This document shows positions 9,754 through 19,760 of a stretch of DNA of 64,000 bases, piece after piece. The first letter of the stretch is position 1, and each line of letters opens with the position of its first letter. The translations under genes were made by a program, and so were the position numbers. The notes beneath the pieces are model-generated. The model was not told the DNA's origin, made no database searches, and saw only the letters and a list, made by a program, of their open reading frames with translations. Origin of the DNA: a virus; IMG/VR virus record IMGVR_UViG_3300030329_005658, positions 1 to 64,000 of that record; one strand, 5' to 3'.

Positions 9754-12700
9754 ATGGCGAATTATTATTTAGATTTTGTTGGATTGAACACATTTATTTA
9801 CGAACCGGTTGGCTGGAAGCCAGAAGAGCAATATAGTATTGCCAACCAACAGGGCCGCGAGTCTCAATGGTTTGGTACTACTTTAAATTTTCAAGTTAAA
9901 CAAAACCACATTGGTTGGGGTGATATTGCTTCTGGGTCTGCTGCTTATACAAAAAATTTCCGCTTCCCGGCACACTTGGTTGATCCGTACACCCAAGCGC
10001 ATGCGGCTGATGCTGCTGGGCTTCTTCGGGCAACAGCATCTTTTTTTCCTGCTCTTATGATTCACCGAAATGGGCCGTACGGGCACCCCACGTGGAAACA
10101 GATTAGAGTTGGTGATAACCCTCTTACACGCAGGCAAAAAAAGGAAAACGTTTTCACATATGTTGTTGAGCCCGGAGAAGAATTTGTTTCTAACCTTAAT
10201 GGCATAACAGAAACCTTGACAGCCAAATATGGCCAGATAAAATCTCTTATTGAGACCCCGGTGACATCCAAATATAAGCCTCTGACACTAACTTACTATA
10301 GCCAACCGGGAACACAGAACCAAGGAGTAGGACTTCTCAGGGCGCATGTATCTTTAGGTAACGACACTCATCATTTTAATAATGAATCATTAGATACTTA
10401 TTATAATTTATATAGTTGTGAAACTAGAGGCTGGAAGCGGCTAAAGGCAATGTATTTAGAAGGTGCCAAATCCATTGGCGCCTACTCCTCAAATGGGAGC
10501 CCCGTAAGCAGAGTGGATAAGTTAACTTATTCTGAAATAGTTTATCCACCTTCCGTTTATACATATAAAAAGTATACAAGACAAAGAACGACATTTGCTT
10601 TTAATTGGAGAGACAACCGAGAAAACAGGACTGAAGTTGTTTCACACAACTTTGTTGATGTTGGGTCTGCTGTTAATATAACGCAAAGCAAGTGGTCAAT
10701 GGATGTTGAATCTACCTGGGGCACCCGAGTAGAAACAGGTGCTGGATTTTTCCGTCATCACGGAGTTGAGCAAGTTTTCGGTAAAGACCAGCGAGATTTT
10801 GGAATTCTTCAAAACTCTTATTCAAGATATCTTCTCGGGTTAAATTTTATTATTAGTCTTAGTGCGAGTGTACAACTTGATGATTATTTGAAGCCGGCCC
10901 CTCTTTACGCTTACCATCATACACTTACTGATTCGGCCTCTGTAGTTTCTCCCAATGGGATGAAAATACAGGGTGTTAGCTATGGTACTAGTATGGGGAA
11001 TCTTGCCACCACGCAATTGCCTAGTGGCGAGGCCAAATGGGAAGCAAACACAACTAGGCAAATTATATCCTCAAGCGCTGATGGTGAGTTTGTTTATATT
11101 GATGAAGCAAGAAACCCATTCTATGATTCTTATGATGAATACTGTGAAGAGCTTAGACTTAAATATAAAAATTATTCGATTGTTCCAGAATTTAGAATGA
11201 GTGGCCGAATTGGGACTGGGTTCATTTTTAATGTTCAACCAGAGCACTGGTCACACTTTGAGGTGACTGGTGGTTTAATACATAAAAAGAACAGCCGAGA
11301 TGATGATTTTTATAAGATTTTCTCCAATTCTGACTTTTTAAAGCACTTCGATGCTGTTGCTTGGACAAATAAAGATGTATTGGAACCGCACAGCATTACC
11401 CTAACTTGTAATGCGGCTATGAAATTTCTTCCGTACGAAGGGTTTTACCCGGCAGAGAGGACTGTACAATTATCTGAGCAGTTTTTTAATTCCTACAAAG
11501 GAGGATTATCTTTTGAGCAATCAGGTAGCAACCAGTACGAACCAAGAGATGTGGGGTATACGATACTGATGACACCCCTCTTCGCTCCAGGGGTACTGTT
11601 TAACTCAATTAAATCGGGTATTGCCTGTGACTACCCAATTATAACTGGTTCTTTTCTCTCTTTAACAAACAAAATTACTAAAAGTAGTGGCAATTATTAT
11701 TTACACGTAAACCAGCCTCACGACGGCACAGCGCTGTTTGATAAAAGGGTGCCATTTAGAGCCCTTTTGGAGCCGGAAAAATATTTAAAGAATGTTAGTC
11801 TTCCTAGCAACATACCACACGAATATGGCAATCTATCTTCATCTATTCTTTGGGCCCCGGAAGGTAGCGAAGACAGGCTATATAAAATGATGATGCATAA
11901 TTTTGTTTCTGAAGTACCAGAATTCTTTTTGTCGGATGATAACTTTACAACATTTACTTCCTTGCCCTCTAACGATTCCAATTTTGGTAATCTGGTGAGT
12001 GGCAGCACTTATTTTATGAGAGTGGCCCTAAACAAGACAATGGGCGGAGCAAATATTCCTGTTGTGTCTGGGTCTTCTGAAGTAAAATACATACCTCCTC
12101 AATATGTAAATACAAATGATCGAGATACTATTTTGGACACTAGTTACGAAAATTTTACAATGTATTCTAGGCCTACGGGTTTTGGCCCCCCTTCGATAAT
12201 CCAGCATTTTTATCAAGGTGAAGGAGTTACTGGGTCTACAAATTCAGCTAATGGGGAAAACTACCCCTTTACACCTCCGTATTATTATGGTGGGGGCTTC
12301 GCGGATATACAATTCACTCCTACTACAACCAAAAAACACACAGTTTATGAGATAATTGCCGGTGCGGAAGTAGAATATTATAGATATCACAACATCAACG
12401 GCAGAGACCAATGGCTCAAGACAGACGCGATCAATAAGAATGCCATGCATGTGGATGCTTCTCTTTCTTTATTTGGAATAGGTGAAGTAGACGATGATCG
12501 AATGATGTCAAGTAACGAGCCGAATGCTCGCTGGATAATACAGCCTTGGTTTGAGACACCGATGTTAAACTTTAATCATTTATCTGCTTCATCAGCGGTG
12601 ACACTGCCAACAAATGCATCCCAGTCTGTACCGAGGGGAATGTGGCACCAATATGGAAGAATAGAGCAGGACCCAGCAAAGGGCATTTTTATGAGCGTCT

Positions 12701-13947
12701 CAGACATTCCTGCTGATTGGCACATAAATGCGATAGGCGGCAATTTTGCGCACATCCCACCAGCCGGAAATCACTCTGGTAGTCACAAGATCAGAAGCCT
12801 CGCAGAGGCCATTGGGATGCAGAACCAATCAAGGCGCCTTGGTGAATTAAAAGAAACTAAATTGGTCAAAGAGGCCATCGTCGCCGTGCCTTTCTTCGAA
12901 CCACTCACTGGTGAAAGAAGTTTTTTTAGAATAGCAAGACAAGATTGGGATAACTCCGTTTTCAGGGCCGAAGAGGGCATAGGCATGTCCGCTAGGATGG
13001 CCCTGTCTGAGGAAGCAGTGAAGCTGGCTTCTCAAATGAAAGAGTTTGTGTTTCCACCACCAATGGACTTTTACCACAATAGGCATATTCAGCCATTTGT
13101 TATGTACGTTTTCGAATTTGAGCATCTTTTTAATAAACAGGATTTGGCGGACATGTGGCAGAATTTACCCCCTAAGCTCTCAAGGCAGTTTAAATCAGCC
13201 ACTAGCACCATAACTCATGAGTTGTTTTCACATGAATTTCTGGGCAGTGGGGCCTTTTATGCTGATGGCGGCAGCGACCAGATGATTCCAGGCATAAAGG
13301 ACCCAAAAAAATTACGAGACCGCATTCAGTGGATGGTATTTAAAGTAAAACAGAGGGCAAAGTCTAATTGGTATGAGAAGGTTGCCATACAAGATCCAGA
13401 GGCCCCACCTGATTTCCAGGTATCAATTGGCAACGAAAACATTAAGAACGAAGCCCCAATTAACTATAATTGGCCTTATGATTTCTTTTCTATGATCGAA
13501 CTAGTTAACATCGAGGCAGCAATTGATATGAAGAAAATCCCCCCTGGTAGACAGGCCATCCCAGATAGACCGCCCGAAGAAGAGCAGACTCCCTCAGAAT
13601 CAGGTTATGCTGTTTTTGAAAACGAAACAGATATGATAACAGATTTTATGGAAAAACGGGATGATTCCACCCCTCAGATGGAAATTGATCGAGGGCAGTT
13701 TGAAGCATTGCAGCCATCCTCGATTCACGGCCAGAATACTTCAGAGGTCATGGGGGCTGTTGTTAAAGTAACTCCGCAGTATGTAACGAATCAGATATCT
13801 GAAATTGAACAAAAGCTCACGGAGGGATCTTATCTGCCGGCTACAGCGAATCAAGCTCGAAATGAAATCCAGGCGATCAGTCAAATGAATACAAACTCCC
13901 CAGCAGTGCTTCAGCGCCTACAGGCATTAAAGAATATGTTGGAATAA
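9754..13947 (+). CDS. Large virion-type protein of unknown fold (1397 aa)
   Basis: I do not recognise a family. ATG 9754 is chosen over an in-frame TTG at 9742 because GGAG lies just upstream at the right distance. The protein starts MANYYLDFVGLNTFIYEP, is rich in aromatic residues, Asn and Ser, and lacks a signal peptide or membrane segment. The last 150 residues change character: Pro/Glu-rich linker (PDRPPEEEQTPSES), then a helical, Gln-rich tail. It sits between the LamG protein and a group of tail-type genes and begins 1 base after the previous stop, so it is most likely a baseplate or tail-fibre component expressed with them. The function is inferred from context only. Confidence 0.55.
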   Translation: MANYYLDFVGLNTFIYEPVGWKPEEQYSIANQQGRESQWFGTTLNFQVKQNHIGWGDIASGSAAYTKNFRFPAHLVDPYTQAHAADAAGLLRATASFFPALMIHRNGPYGHPTWKQIRVGDNPLTRRQKKENVFTYVVEPGEEFVSNLNGITETLTAKYGQIKSLIETPVTSKYKPLTLTYYSQPGTQNQGVGLLRAHVSLGNDTHHFNNESLDTYYNLYSCETRGWKRLKAMYLEGAKSIGAYSSNGSPVSRVDKLTYSEIVYPPSVYTYKKYTRQRTTFAFNWRDNRENRTEVVSHNFVDVGSAVNITQSKWSMDVESTWGTRVETGAGFFRHHGVEQVFGKDQRDFGILQNSYSRYLLGLNFIISLSASVQLDDYLKPAPLYAYHHTLTDSASVVSPNGMKIQGVSYGTSMGNLATTQLPSGEAKWEANTTRQIISSSADGEFVYIDEARNPFYDSYDEYCEELRLKYKNYSIVPEFRMSGRIGTGFIFNVQPEHWSHFEVTGGLIHKKNSRDDDFYKIFSNSDFLKHFDAVAWTNKDVLEPHSITLTCNAAMKFLPYEGFYPAERTVQLSEQFFNSYKGGLSFEQSGSNQYEPRDVGYTILMTPLFAPGVLFNSIKSGIACDYPIITGSFLSLTNKITKSSGNYYLHVNQPHDGTALFDKRVPFRALLEPEKYLKNVSLPSNIPHEYGNLSSSILWAPEGSEDRLYKMMMHNFVSEVPEFFLSDDNFTTFTSLPSNDSNFGNLVSGSTYFMRVALNKTMGGANIPVVSGSSEVKYIPPQYVNTNDRDTILDTSYENFTMYSRPTGFGPPSIIQHFYQGEGVTGSTNSANGENYPFTPPYYYGGGFADIQFTPTTTKKHTVYEIIAGAEVEYYRYHNINGRDQWLKTDAINKNAMHVDASLSLFGIGEVDDDRMMSSNEPNARWIIQPWFETPMLNFNHLSASSAVTLPTNASQSVPRGMWHQYGRIEQDPAKGIFMSVSDIPADWHINAIGGNFAHIPPAGNHSGSHKIRSLAEAIGMQNQSRRLGELKETKLVKEAIVAVPFFEPLTGERSFFRIARQDWDNSVFRAEEGIGMSARMALSEEAVKLASQMKEFVFPPPMDFYHNRHIQPFVMYVFEFEHLFNKQDLADMWQNLPPKLSRQFKSATSTITHELFSHEFLGSGAFYADGGSDQMIPGIKDPKKLRDRIQWMVFKVKQRAKSNWYEKVAIQDPEAPPDFQVSIGNENIKNEAPINYNWPYDFFSMIELVNIEAAIDMKKIPPGRQAIPDRPPEEEQTPSESGYAVFENETDMITDFMEKRDDSTPQMEIDRGQFEALQPSSIHGQNTSEVMGAVVKVTPQYVTNQISEIEQKLTEGSYLPATANQARNEIQAISQMNTNSPAVLQRLQALKNMLE

Positions 13948-13950
13948 AAA

Positions 13951-14841
13951 ATGACTTTTTTTAATAGCAAAGAGGAAAGTGTAATCATAGAGCTAACAAA
14001 GCACGGCAGAGAGCTTTTGTCCAAAGGGCAAATGAAGCCGGTATATTATGCTTTTTCTGATGACGATATTTTATATGATTCCCAAAAAGGAGGATTTTCA
14101 GAAGTTAACAGTGCTATCAAAACTAGAATTGTAGATGAGACCCCAAGGCTTAAACCAATTTCCTCTAAAAAGATAGAATCAGATCATTCAAACATTGTTG
14201 GCCATGAGGATTATGATCACGACAAAAGATCATTAATAGGGACGGTGTCTCACAATAATACACTATTTTCTCCTTCCTGGGATGCTACACTATTAGACGG
14301 CGAAATTACATCAGTGACCAATACAATAGACTCAGTAGCTACAGTTGATTGTGTTTTCGAATATTCAATGTCTTTTGGCCGGGTGTCAGATCGCAATGAG
14401 TCATTTTCAAATTATGGAATGAATCCTGTTAATTTTAAAGCCGACGGCTCCTTTCTAAATATAGAGGAAAACAATCTTCTGCTGCACCTTGAAGAGAAGA
14501 ACACTGATATTAATAAAGACAATTTCGAGCTTGAGGTTTACATTTATGAACACGATGAGCAAACAATGAATCAACTACACTTTATCAAAAGGCCCTCAAA
14601 TGTAATTAACAATATTTATGTTGACGATGTGAAAGGCGCTATTGAGCCTACTCCGGACCATGTAGAATATTATTTTAATGTCACTTTTGATAGAGAGATA
14701 CCAGATGAAGATGTCTGCGAGGGTATTAGCAATTTAAAAAGTAAAAACATTTATTTAGATTACGATATAAAATGCCCTGATAGGGAGCCTGGTGAAATAA
14801 ACATCTACGGTTCTGAAATTGAAGATTTGGAGGATTGCTAA
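13951..14841 (+). CDS. Virion-type protein sharing an N-terminal domain with gene 19761
   Basis: 296 residues, no named family recognised. The first 45 residues (FFNSKEESVIIELTKHGREL followed by a LSKG turn and a DDDILYD segment) match the pattern of the protein encoded at 19761 (VLTDHGRKVLAKG ... DEEIDY), so the two share a small N-terminal module. The remainder is acidic, with a C-terminal section (residues about 220-296) ending in many Asp/Glu. It starts 3 bases after the previous stop, with weak ribosome binding, and is probably coupled to it. Likely a tail or baseplate attachment protein; that role is inferred from position and the shared module. Confidence 0.5.
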   Translation: MTFFNSKEESVIIELTKHGRELLSKGQMKPVYYAFSDDDILYDSQKGGFSEVNSAIKTRIVDETPRLKPISSKKIESDHSNIVGHEDYDHDKRSLIGTVSHNNTLFSPSWDATLLDGEITSVTNTIDSVATVDCVFEYSMSFGRVSDRNESFSNYGMNPVNFKADGSFLNIEENNLLLHLEEKNTDINKDNFELEVYIYEHDEQTMNQLHFIKRPSNVINNIYVDDVKGAIEPTPDHVEYYFNVTFDREIPDEDVCEGISNLKSKNIYLDYDIKCPDREPGEINIYGSEIEDLEDC

Positions 14842-14842
14842 T

Positions 14843-17725
14843 ATGTCAACTGAGCAGATAGGTTTTGAAATTTTACCAAACACATACATATCTAAAATCT
14901 CTTTACATGAGGGCACCAACAACTCATATTATGGACGAGCACATGTTTATGTTAGAGACCAAACGCAAGATGATGGCCGTTTGGTGTGGTCGGGCGATAA
15001 AAATATAATGGAAAAACTTAAATTCATGTTTATGGATGTTCGCGCTTCTGCCTATATTGGCTCAATCACCTCTGGTAGATATAAATTAAATGACTTGATG
15101 AAGCTGGAGTCGAGATCTGAAGGCAGGGTAAGAACACAATATAGAAATGTAAATAATTGTAAAAAGATTCAAAAGGGAAACGACATTTATTATAAAACTA
15201 CTTTTGAGTTTAGTATAAATCAATATACTGCCGATCATGCGATTTTTTGCTGCCTTGTGATGGATTCCTCAATGGCCTCAAGCGGAAATCCAATTATTGA
15301 TAAATACACAATGAATCTAAAGGGCCCCACAACATCTGAATATATAATTCAAAATTTTAATTTAAATACAAAAAGCAATATTTTTACAAGACCAGACGGA
15401 AGCCAGTGGCATGGACCTGTTCATTATCACCAATCTGTGGGATATATGGAGGGAGCCACCCATACCGATCAGGCCCATGGGGAGCTTCGAAGAAGAGCTA
15501 TTAATAATCTTAAAATAATAAATCATATTGATTTCTTGTTTAAGCCGAAAACAACATTAAGAAAACCAAGAAATACACCAGTTACAAAATTGTGGCACCT
15601 GTTTAGAAGCAACGGAAATTTAAATGGCCTCTTTGGTATAAATTACAAAAACATATTAATTCGACACACGAAATATGGCCATAGTTTAGTCAATATAGAT
15701 CCAGCAGATATGGTGTCTTTGATACAAAGTATCAAAGTAAACAAATTAGCTATTAAAAGAAACAAGGTTAAAGTCTCCATGGGCGCTGGTGTGGTTCCAA
15801 GGAGAAAAATTAATACAAAGATTCTAGAATCTAGTGACGTGATAAGCTCATTTAGTGATGATTTCGGCACGTTCAAAGAGGCCATGATCGTTGATGATGG
15901 TGTCGATAGAATGCTGTTTTCTGACGAGATACGAACCAAAGCAGGCCTTGAAGTGGTAGACGAGAGTAGAATATATGTTGAGGACCTTTCTTCATTAAAA
16001 ATTAAATCTAATATAAAAGAGGTTTTTTTCAACATTAATGACAATATTAGATTTTATGAATTCCAAGATAACACTGTTGATAGAACCACTTACGGCGATT
16101 ATACATATCATGCCTCTCTGTCTTTTAGAGATCCGACTATTGACTTTGTCAACAATCTGTTGAAAGAAGCCAAAGCAGGGCTCAGTTCTTTAAAAAATTA
16201 TTTAAGTCGTCTTTTAGCGCATGACAATTATGATTATGATTTGGATTTAATAGAACAGCACTTTATTGATAGTGAGCTTAAGAGGTATAAGGGCAGTTTA
16301 GATTCTGCGCCTTGGTCAAAGAGCGTAAAGAATTATTCAAAATATATAAACTTCCTTTTCCAAGTGACAGAGGAGCAGGTTGATTTTTTGCTAAACACTT
16401 CCATTCCCAAGGTACATCCTAAAACAGCAAGCATAGATTCGATTAAATTATTTATAAAACAATATGAACAAGTGCTTAATAAATTATATAAACAATTTGA
16501 TATTTCTGTAGCAAAAATAACCTCAGGTAGAGCAAGACAAACAGCCAGGCCCCTTAACAGCCATCCTCATACTAATATTATTACATTATCTTTTGATTTT
16601 AAGAATGTTGTAGAGACAAAGGATAACAAGTTGTTTTATAATTTTTTACCAGCAAGCCCCGGCAGCGGAATAAGATCGGTGCTAAAACAAGACCTCTTAC
16701 AAAGGCTTCAGTATGAACAAGGCAGATACAGTTCGCGTAATTTACTAACAGGGCTTACAGCGCATTCGTTACAAAATGGAAGCGATGCCACCATGATTCG
16801 ATTTCCAGACTGGGACAACGCATACATTAGGAAATTAAATAAAATATTTAGAAATTTAACATTAATAACGTGGAATGATATTGTTATAACAGAGGAAGAT
16901 GCTGAGGTTGACATTATTTCTGAAATTCCAGAGTCCGTATACGAACCAGCAGCAACATATTTGGATGAGTCTTCAAAATTTATCACAAGTGAAGATTCAG
17001 ATGATCGTTGTAACTATAACACTTGGCACACTTACAGGGAAGAGCGAATTTACCCTCAACAAGATAGTATTGTAGCTTATGATGATCTTAGTGAAGTAGA
17101 GAAGTCACAACTTGTTGGAAGCGCAGATTTAATTATACGTGCTTATGTCAGCTACTGGACTTCTCATCAAATAGAAGTGCTTGACGGGTTCATGAGTAGC
17201 GAAAGAGACAGTCCGATTACTCATTTGGAAAACTGGAGATCCCTAAGTCTTGATGATTTAGCAACGCAAGAGGGGGCCCTGTTGTGTAGGATAAGGTATG
17301 TTGGCCCAGGGTGGCAATCAAGTCCTGAAGAAAGGCCGCTGCTCCATGCTACAATGCTACCAGACACAGTTAACAAGTATTTTTTTGTAATTTCTAACTT
17401 AAATGACTTAAATACAGAACCGAAAGGCCCAGGTAAAAGAAGCGACAAATATAATATTTCAATACTTCAATCATTCGATTATAACTTGGACATTTCAACT
17501 AGTAATATTATAAAACAAAACATTACAACAGATAAAAAGAACATGGAGCCAACTTTACTCGAAAATCTAAATGAAATGGTTGATGCGTCTGATATGGTGG
17601 CGACAGGAGTTAATATTATAGGGTCTTTTGCCGAGCCGACTCCATCGCAAGCCCCAGCAGCGACTCCAACGAGTATTAGCCCCACTTCAATGGCAACACC
17701 TGTCGCTTCAGGAGGGGGATATTAA
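14843..17725 (+). CDS. Large tail/baseplate-region protein, unrecognised (960 aa)
   Basis: ATG 14843 is selected because GGAGG lies 8 bases upstream; an in-frame TTG at 14819 would remove that spacing. No domain is recognised with confidence. The N-terminal third is beta-rich; a helical region with basic residues lies around residues 440-600 (NNLLKEAKAGLSSLKNYLSR); the C-terminal 40 residues are a Pro/Ala/Thr-rich tail (TPSQAPAATPTS). It overlaps the preceding coding region only by sequence outside the chosen start, and its stop overlaps the next ATG (TAATG). A baseplate or tail-hub accessory role is inferred from its neighbours. Confidence 0.5.
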   Translation: MSTEQIGFEILPNTYISKISLHEGTNNSYYGRAHVYVRDQTQDDGRLVWSGDKNIMEKLKFMFMDVRASAYIGSITSGRYKLNDLMKLESRSEGRVRTQYRNVNNCKKIQKGNDIYYKTTFEFSINQYTADHAIFCCLVMDSSMASSGNPIIDKYTMNLKGPTTSEYIIQNFNLNTKSNIFTRPDGSQWHGPVHYHQSVGYMEGATHTDQAHGELRRRAINNLKIINHIDFLFKPKTTLRKPRNTPVTKLWHLFRSNGNLNGLFGINYKNILIRHTKYGHSLVNIDPADMVSLIQSIKVNKLAIKRNKVKVSMGAGVVPRRKINTKILESSDVISSFSDDFGTFKEAMIVDDGVDRMLFSDEIRTKAGLEVVDESRIYVEDLSSLKIKSNIKEVFFNINDNIRFYEFQDNTVDRTTYGDYTYHASLSFRDPTIDFVNNLLKEAKAGLSSLKNYLSRLLAHDNYDYDLDLIEQHFIDSELKRYKGSLDSAPWSKSVKNYSKYINFLFQVTEEQVDFLLNTSIPKVHPKTASIDSIKLFIKQYEQVLNKLYKQFDISVAKITSGRARQTARPLNSHPHTNIITLSFDFKNVVETKDNKLFYNFLPASPGSGIRSVLKQDLLQRLQYEQGRYSSRNLLTGLTAHSLQNGSDATMIRFPDWDNAYIRKLNKIFRNLTLITWNDIVITEEDAEVDIISEIPESVYEPAATYLDESSKFITSEDSDDRCNYNTWHTYREERIYPQQDSIVAYDDLSEVEKSQLVGSADLIIRAYVSYWTSHQIEVLDGFMSSERDSPITHLENWRSLSLDDLATQEGALLCRIRYVGPGWQSSPEERPLLHATMLPDTVNKYFFVISNLNDLNTEPKGPGKRSDKYNISILQSFDYNLDISTSNIIKQNITTDKKNMEPTLLENLNEMVDASDMVATGVNIIGSFAEPTPSQAPAATPTSISPTSMATPVASGGGY

Positions 17726-19716
17726 TGAGTATAAAAAGACGGTTTCTTTCTAACAATGATCCATTGCTGACAGATGCTATAATAGAAAAAACAATAATTA
17801 AGAATTATAGTATTATAAATGAGGGCCCTGTTCAAAAGATAATAGTACATTCTGAAGTTGGTGCTTTCAATAATATTGAACAGTGGGAGAATCAACTTAA
17901 TTTATCTTTTTCTTTAGATACCGCAATTAGAAATTATGATTTTTCTTTTGCGTTCGCGGAAAATGCTAAAGACAAAAACTCAACAGAACAAAATTTCTCA
18001 AGCCCATTTTATTCTATTGATGGTCAATTTAATTATTATTCTGATTATCTAGATAAGAGCGATATCACTAACGAGAAAGACTTATTATCATTTTACTTAT
18101 TTTACGAAAACGAAGAAAACAAAAAGTATAGAGACATATCCTCGTTGCCTATGGTCAAGCAGTTGAGCAAGCCTTTATTCTCTAATTTTGTTTACAATTA
18201 CTCTTCACAATACATAATGAAATCAGATACTTCTTTGGGGGTTATATCTAATACGCTTTTTGGTACGGATTACAATTTAACGAAAAACTTTAATAAAAAG
18301 GGCGATTTTCCAATTTATAATGAGGTTAAGTTTTCTTACCAAGATCATACAAATATACTTAAATCAAATTTAAATAAAGCAAACTTACTTGAACATTTTA
18401 TTTGTAATATGTTATATACCCCGATGGCAGTGGATACAATGTCAATCGGCCTCCAGCAGCCAGCTAGTATAAGATATACTGATTTGTTTAGTATTGTTGA
18501 TAACTTTACAAACCACTCAGAAAATAAAATTATTTTATCAAAAAAAGATATGACAACTTTAACCTCTATGTCTTTTTTGAGGAGGTCGATCCTTACATCT
18601 GCTATTGTTGATATAACTTCAAAACATAGAACATTTCACCAATTAATTCTTCAAGAGGGTTGTGAAACCGAAATGTTATTTTTTAGAGTTGACAAATACG
18701 CTGGTAATGTTGGTGGGGTTCCGATACAAACATATCATGTCCCGGCTAACAGTGATGTTATAAGCATATTAGACACCCAAGTATTCCATGATACAACTTA
18801 CTTTTATGTTGTAACGGCATATGTTATAGTTTACGGAACAGAGTATTCTTATTCAATTGATAAGAGTTACGAAGACCGTGGAAAGTTTAAGTCGGAAATT
18901 GTAGTCAATACAAAACCTAGTGCTAGAATATACGAGGTGGAAGTGTTTAGAGATAGCTCCACAATAATAGAAACACCGCTCAATAAGCCAGGGGCCGTTT
19001 TTATAAATTCATCTGACAGTTCAAACAAAATAATATTTAAAATAGAGCAGCCTTTAATGGGCCTTGAGAGTGAATTTAATGAAATTTCATTCTCTGATGC
19101 CACACAGCGCGAATTGATGAAACAAAGTGTTACAGATTCTAGGAAATATAAATTCAAACACAGCAAGATCCAAACCAAATATCAAGTATACAGAATGAAC
19201 ACAAAACCAAAAAGCTATTTGGATTTTGATGCCAATCTTATTGATGAGATAGATTCTGAATATAATTCTAGTATTTTGATATCAGAAGATTATATATTGC
19301 CGAATAAAAAATATTATTATACATTTAGGGCTATAAATATTACTGGGAAACTTTCAAACCCTTCAGCAGTTTACGAAGTTGAATTAGTTAAGAATGGTGA
19401 TCAATCGAGAGTGGTGACCAAGGTAATTGATTTCGAGAGCCACAAGCCAGAAGTCAAATCTATGCCATTCAAGCAATTGATGCAGGTGCTCCCAGCAGAT
19501 GAGCAACGTTTCTTTGACCCAGAAGACGAAATAATAGTTAATGCCAATAGTTATAGTGATTTGTTTCATTATATAAATTTGGGAGCAGGTTTGGATAGAC
19601 AATTGTGGAATAGGAAATTTAAATTTCGAATCAAATCAAAATCAACAGGAAAAGTTTTGGACTTTAATATTAAATTTAAAATTAAGAAGATTAAGGACGT
19701 TGAAGATTTAAAATAA
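17725..19716 (+). CDS. Tail-region protein with fibronectin III-like segments
   Basis: 663 residues, overlapping the upstream stop by one base. No close family is recognised. Two stretches look like fibronectin type III or similar beta-sandwiches: residues about 305-385 (ETEMLFFRVDKYAG ... DTTYFYVVTAYV) and about 470-560 (YQVYRMNTKPKSYLDF ... NKKYYYTFRAINITGKLS). The 'YYY.F.A.N..G..S' ending is typical of Fn3 strands F and G. Fn3-like modules are common in phage tail and baseplate proteins and serve as spacers or carbohydrate-contact domains. It is the last gene before an intergenic gap carrying the CTATTTAT motif. Confidence 0.5.
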   Translation: MSIKRRFLSNNDPLLTDAIIEKTIIKNYSIINEGPVQKIIVHSEVGAFNNIEQWENQLNLSFSLDTAIRNYDFSFAFAENAKDKNSTEQNFSSPFYSIDGQFNYYSDYLDKSDITNEKDLLSFYLFYENEENKKYRDISSLPMVKQLSKPLFSNFVYNYSSQYIMKSDTSLGVISNTLFGTDYNLTKNFNKKGDFPIYNEVKFSYQDHTNILKSNLNKANLLEHFICNMLYTPMAVDTMSIGLQQPASIRYTDLFSIVDNFTNHSENKIILSKKDMTTLTSMSFLRRSILTSAIVDITSKHRTFHQLILQEGCETEMLFFRVDKYAGNVGGVPIQTYHVPANSDVISILDTQVFHDTTYFYVVTAYVIVYGTEYSYSIDKSYEDRGKFKSEIVVNTKPSARIYEVEVFRDSSTIIETPLNKPGAVFINSSDSSNKIIFKIEQPLMGLESEFNEISFSDATQRELMKQSVTDSRKYKFKHSKIQTKYQVYRMNTKPKSYLDFDANLIDEIDSEYNSSILISEDYILPNKKYYYTFRAINITGKLSNPSAVYEVELVKNGDQSRVVTKVIDFESHKPEVKSMPFKQLMQVLPADEQRFFDPEDEIIVNANSYSDLFHYINLGAGLDRQLWNRKFKFRIKSKSTGKVLDFNIKFKIKKIKDVEDLK

Positions 19717-19720
19717 AGTT

Positions 19721-19728
19721 CTATTTAT
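19721..19728 (+). promoter_or_regulatory. Candidate late promoter element (CTATTTAT)
   Basis: One of about ten copies of CTATTTAN found in the short gaps ahead of late genes. Here it lies in the 44-base gap and is 32 bases from the end of the motif to ATG 19761. A ribosome-binding AGGAG follows. Assignment as a promoter is inferred from recurrence and position. Confidence 0.4.
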
Positions 19729-19760
19729 AGAGTGAATAAAATATTAATAGGAGCATTTAG

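Noticed and set aside
14819-14842. TTG-started extensions of several genes (1514, 9742, 14819, 45249)
   Set aside because: In each case the extension includes or lies upstream of the evident ribosome site, and an ATG with good spacing follows.
15643-16044. Reverse-strand open frame of 133 codons
   Set aside because: Lies fully within the well-supported + strand gene at 14843-17725; no promoter or ribosome site and no recognisable protein.
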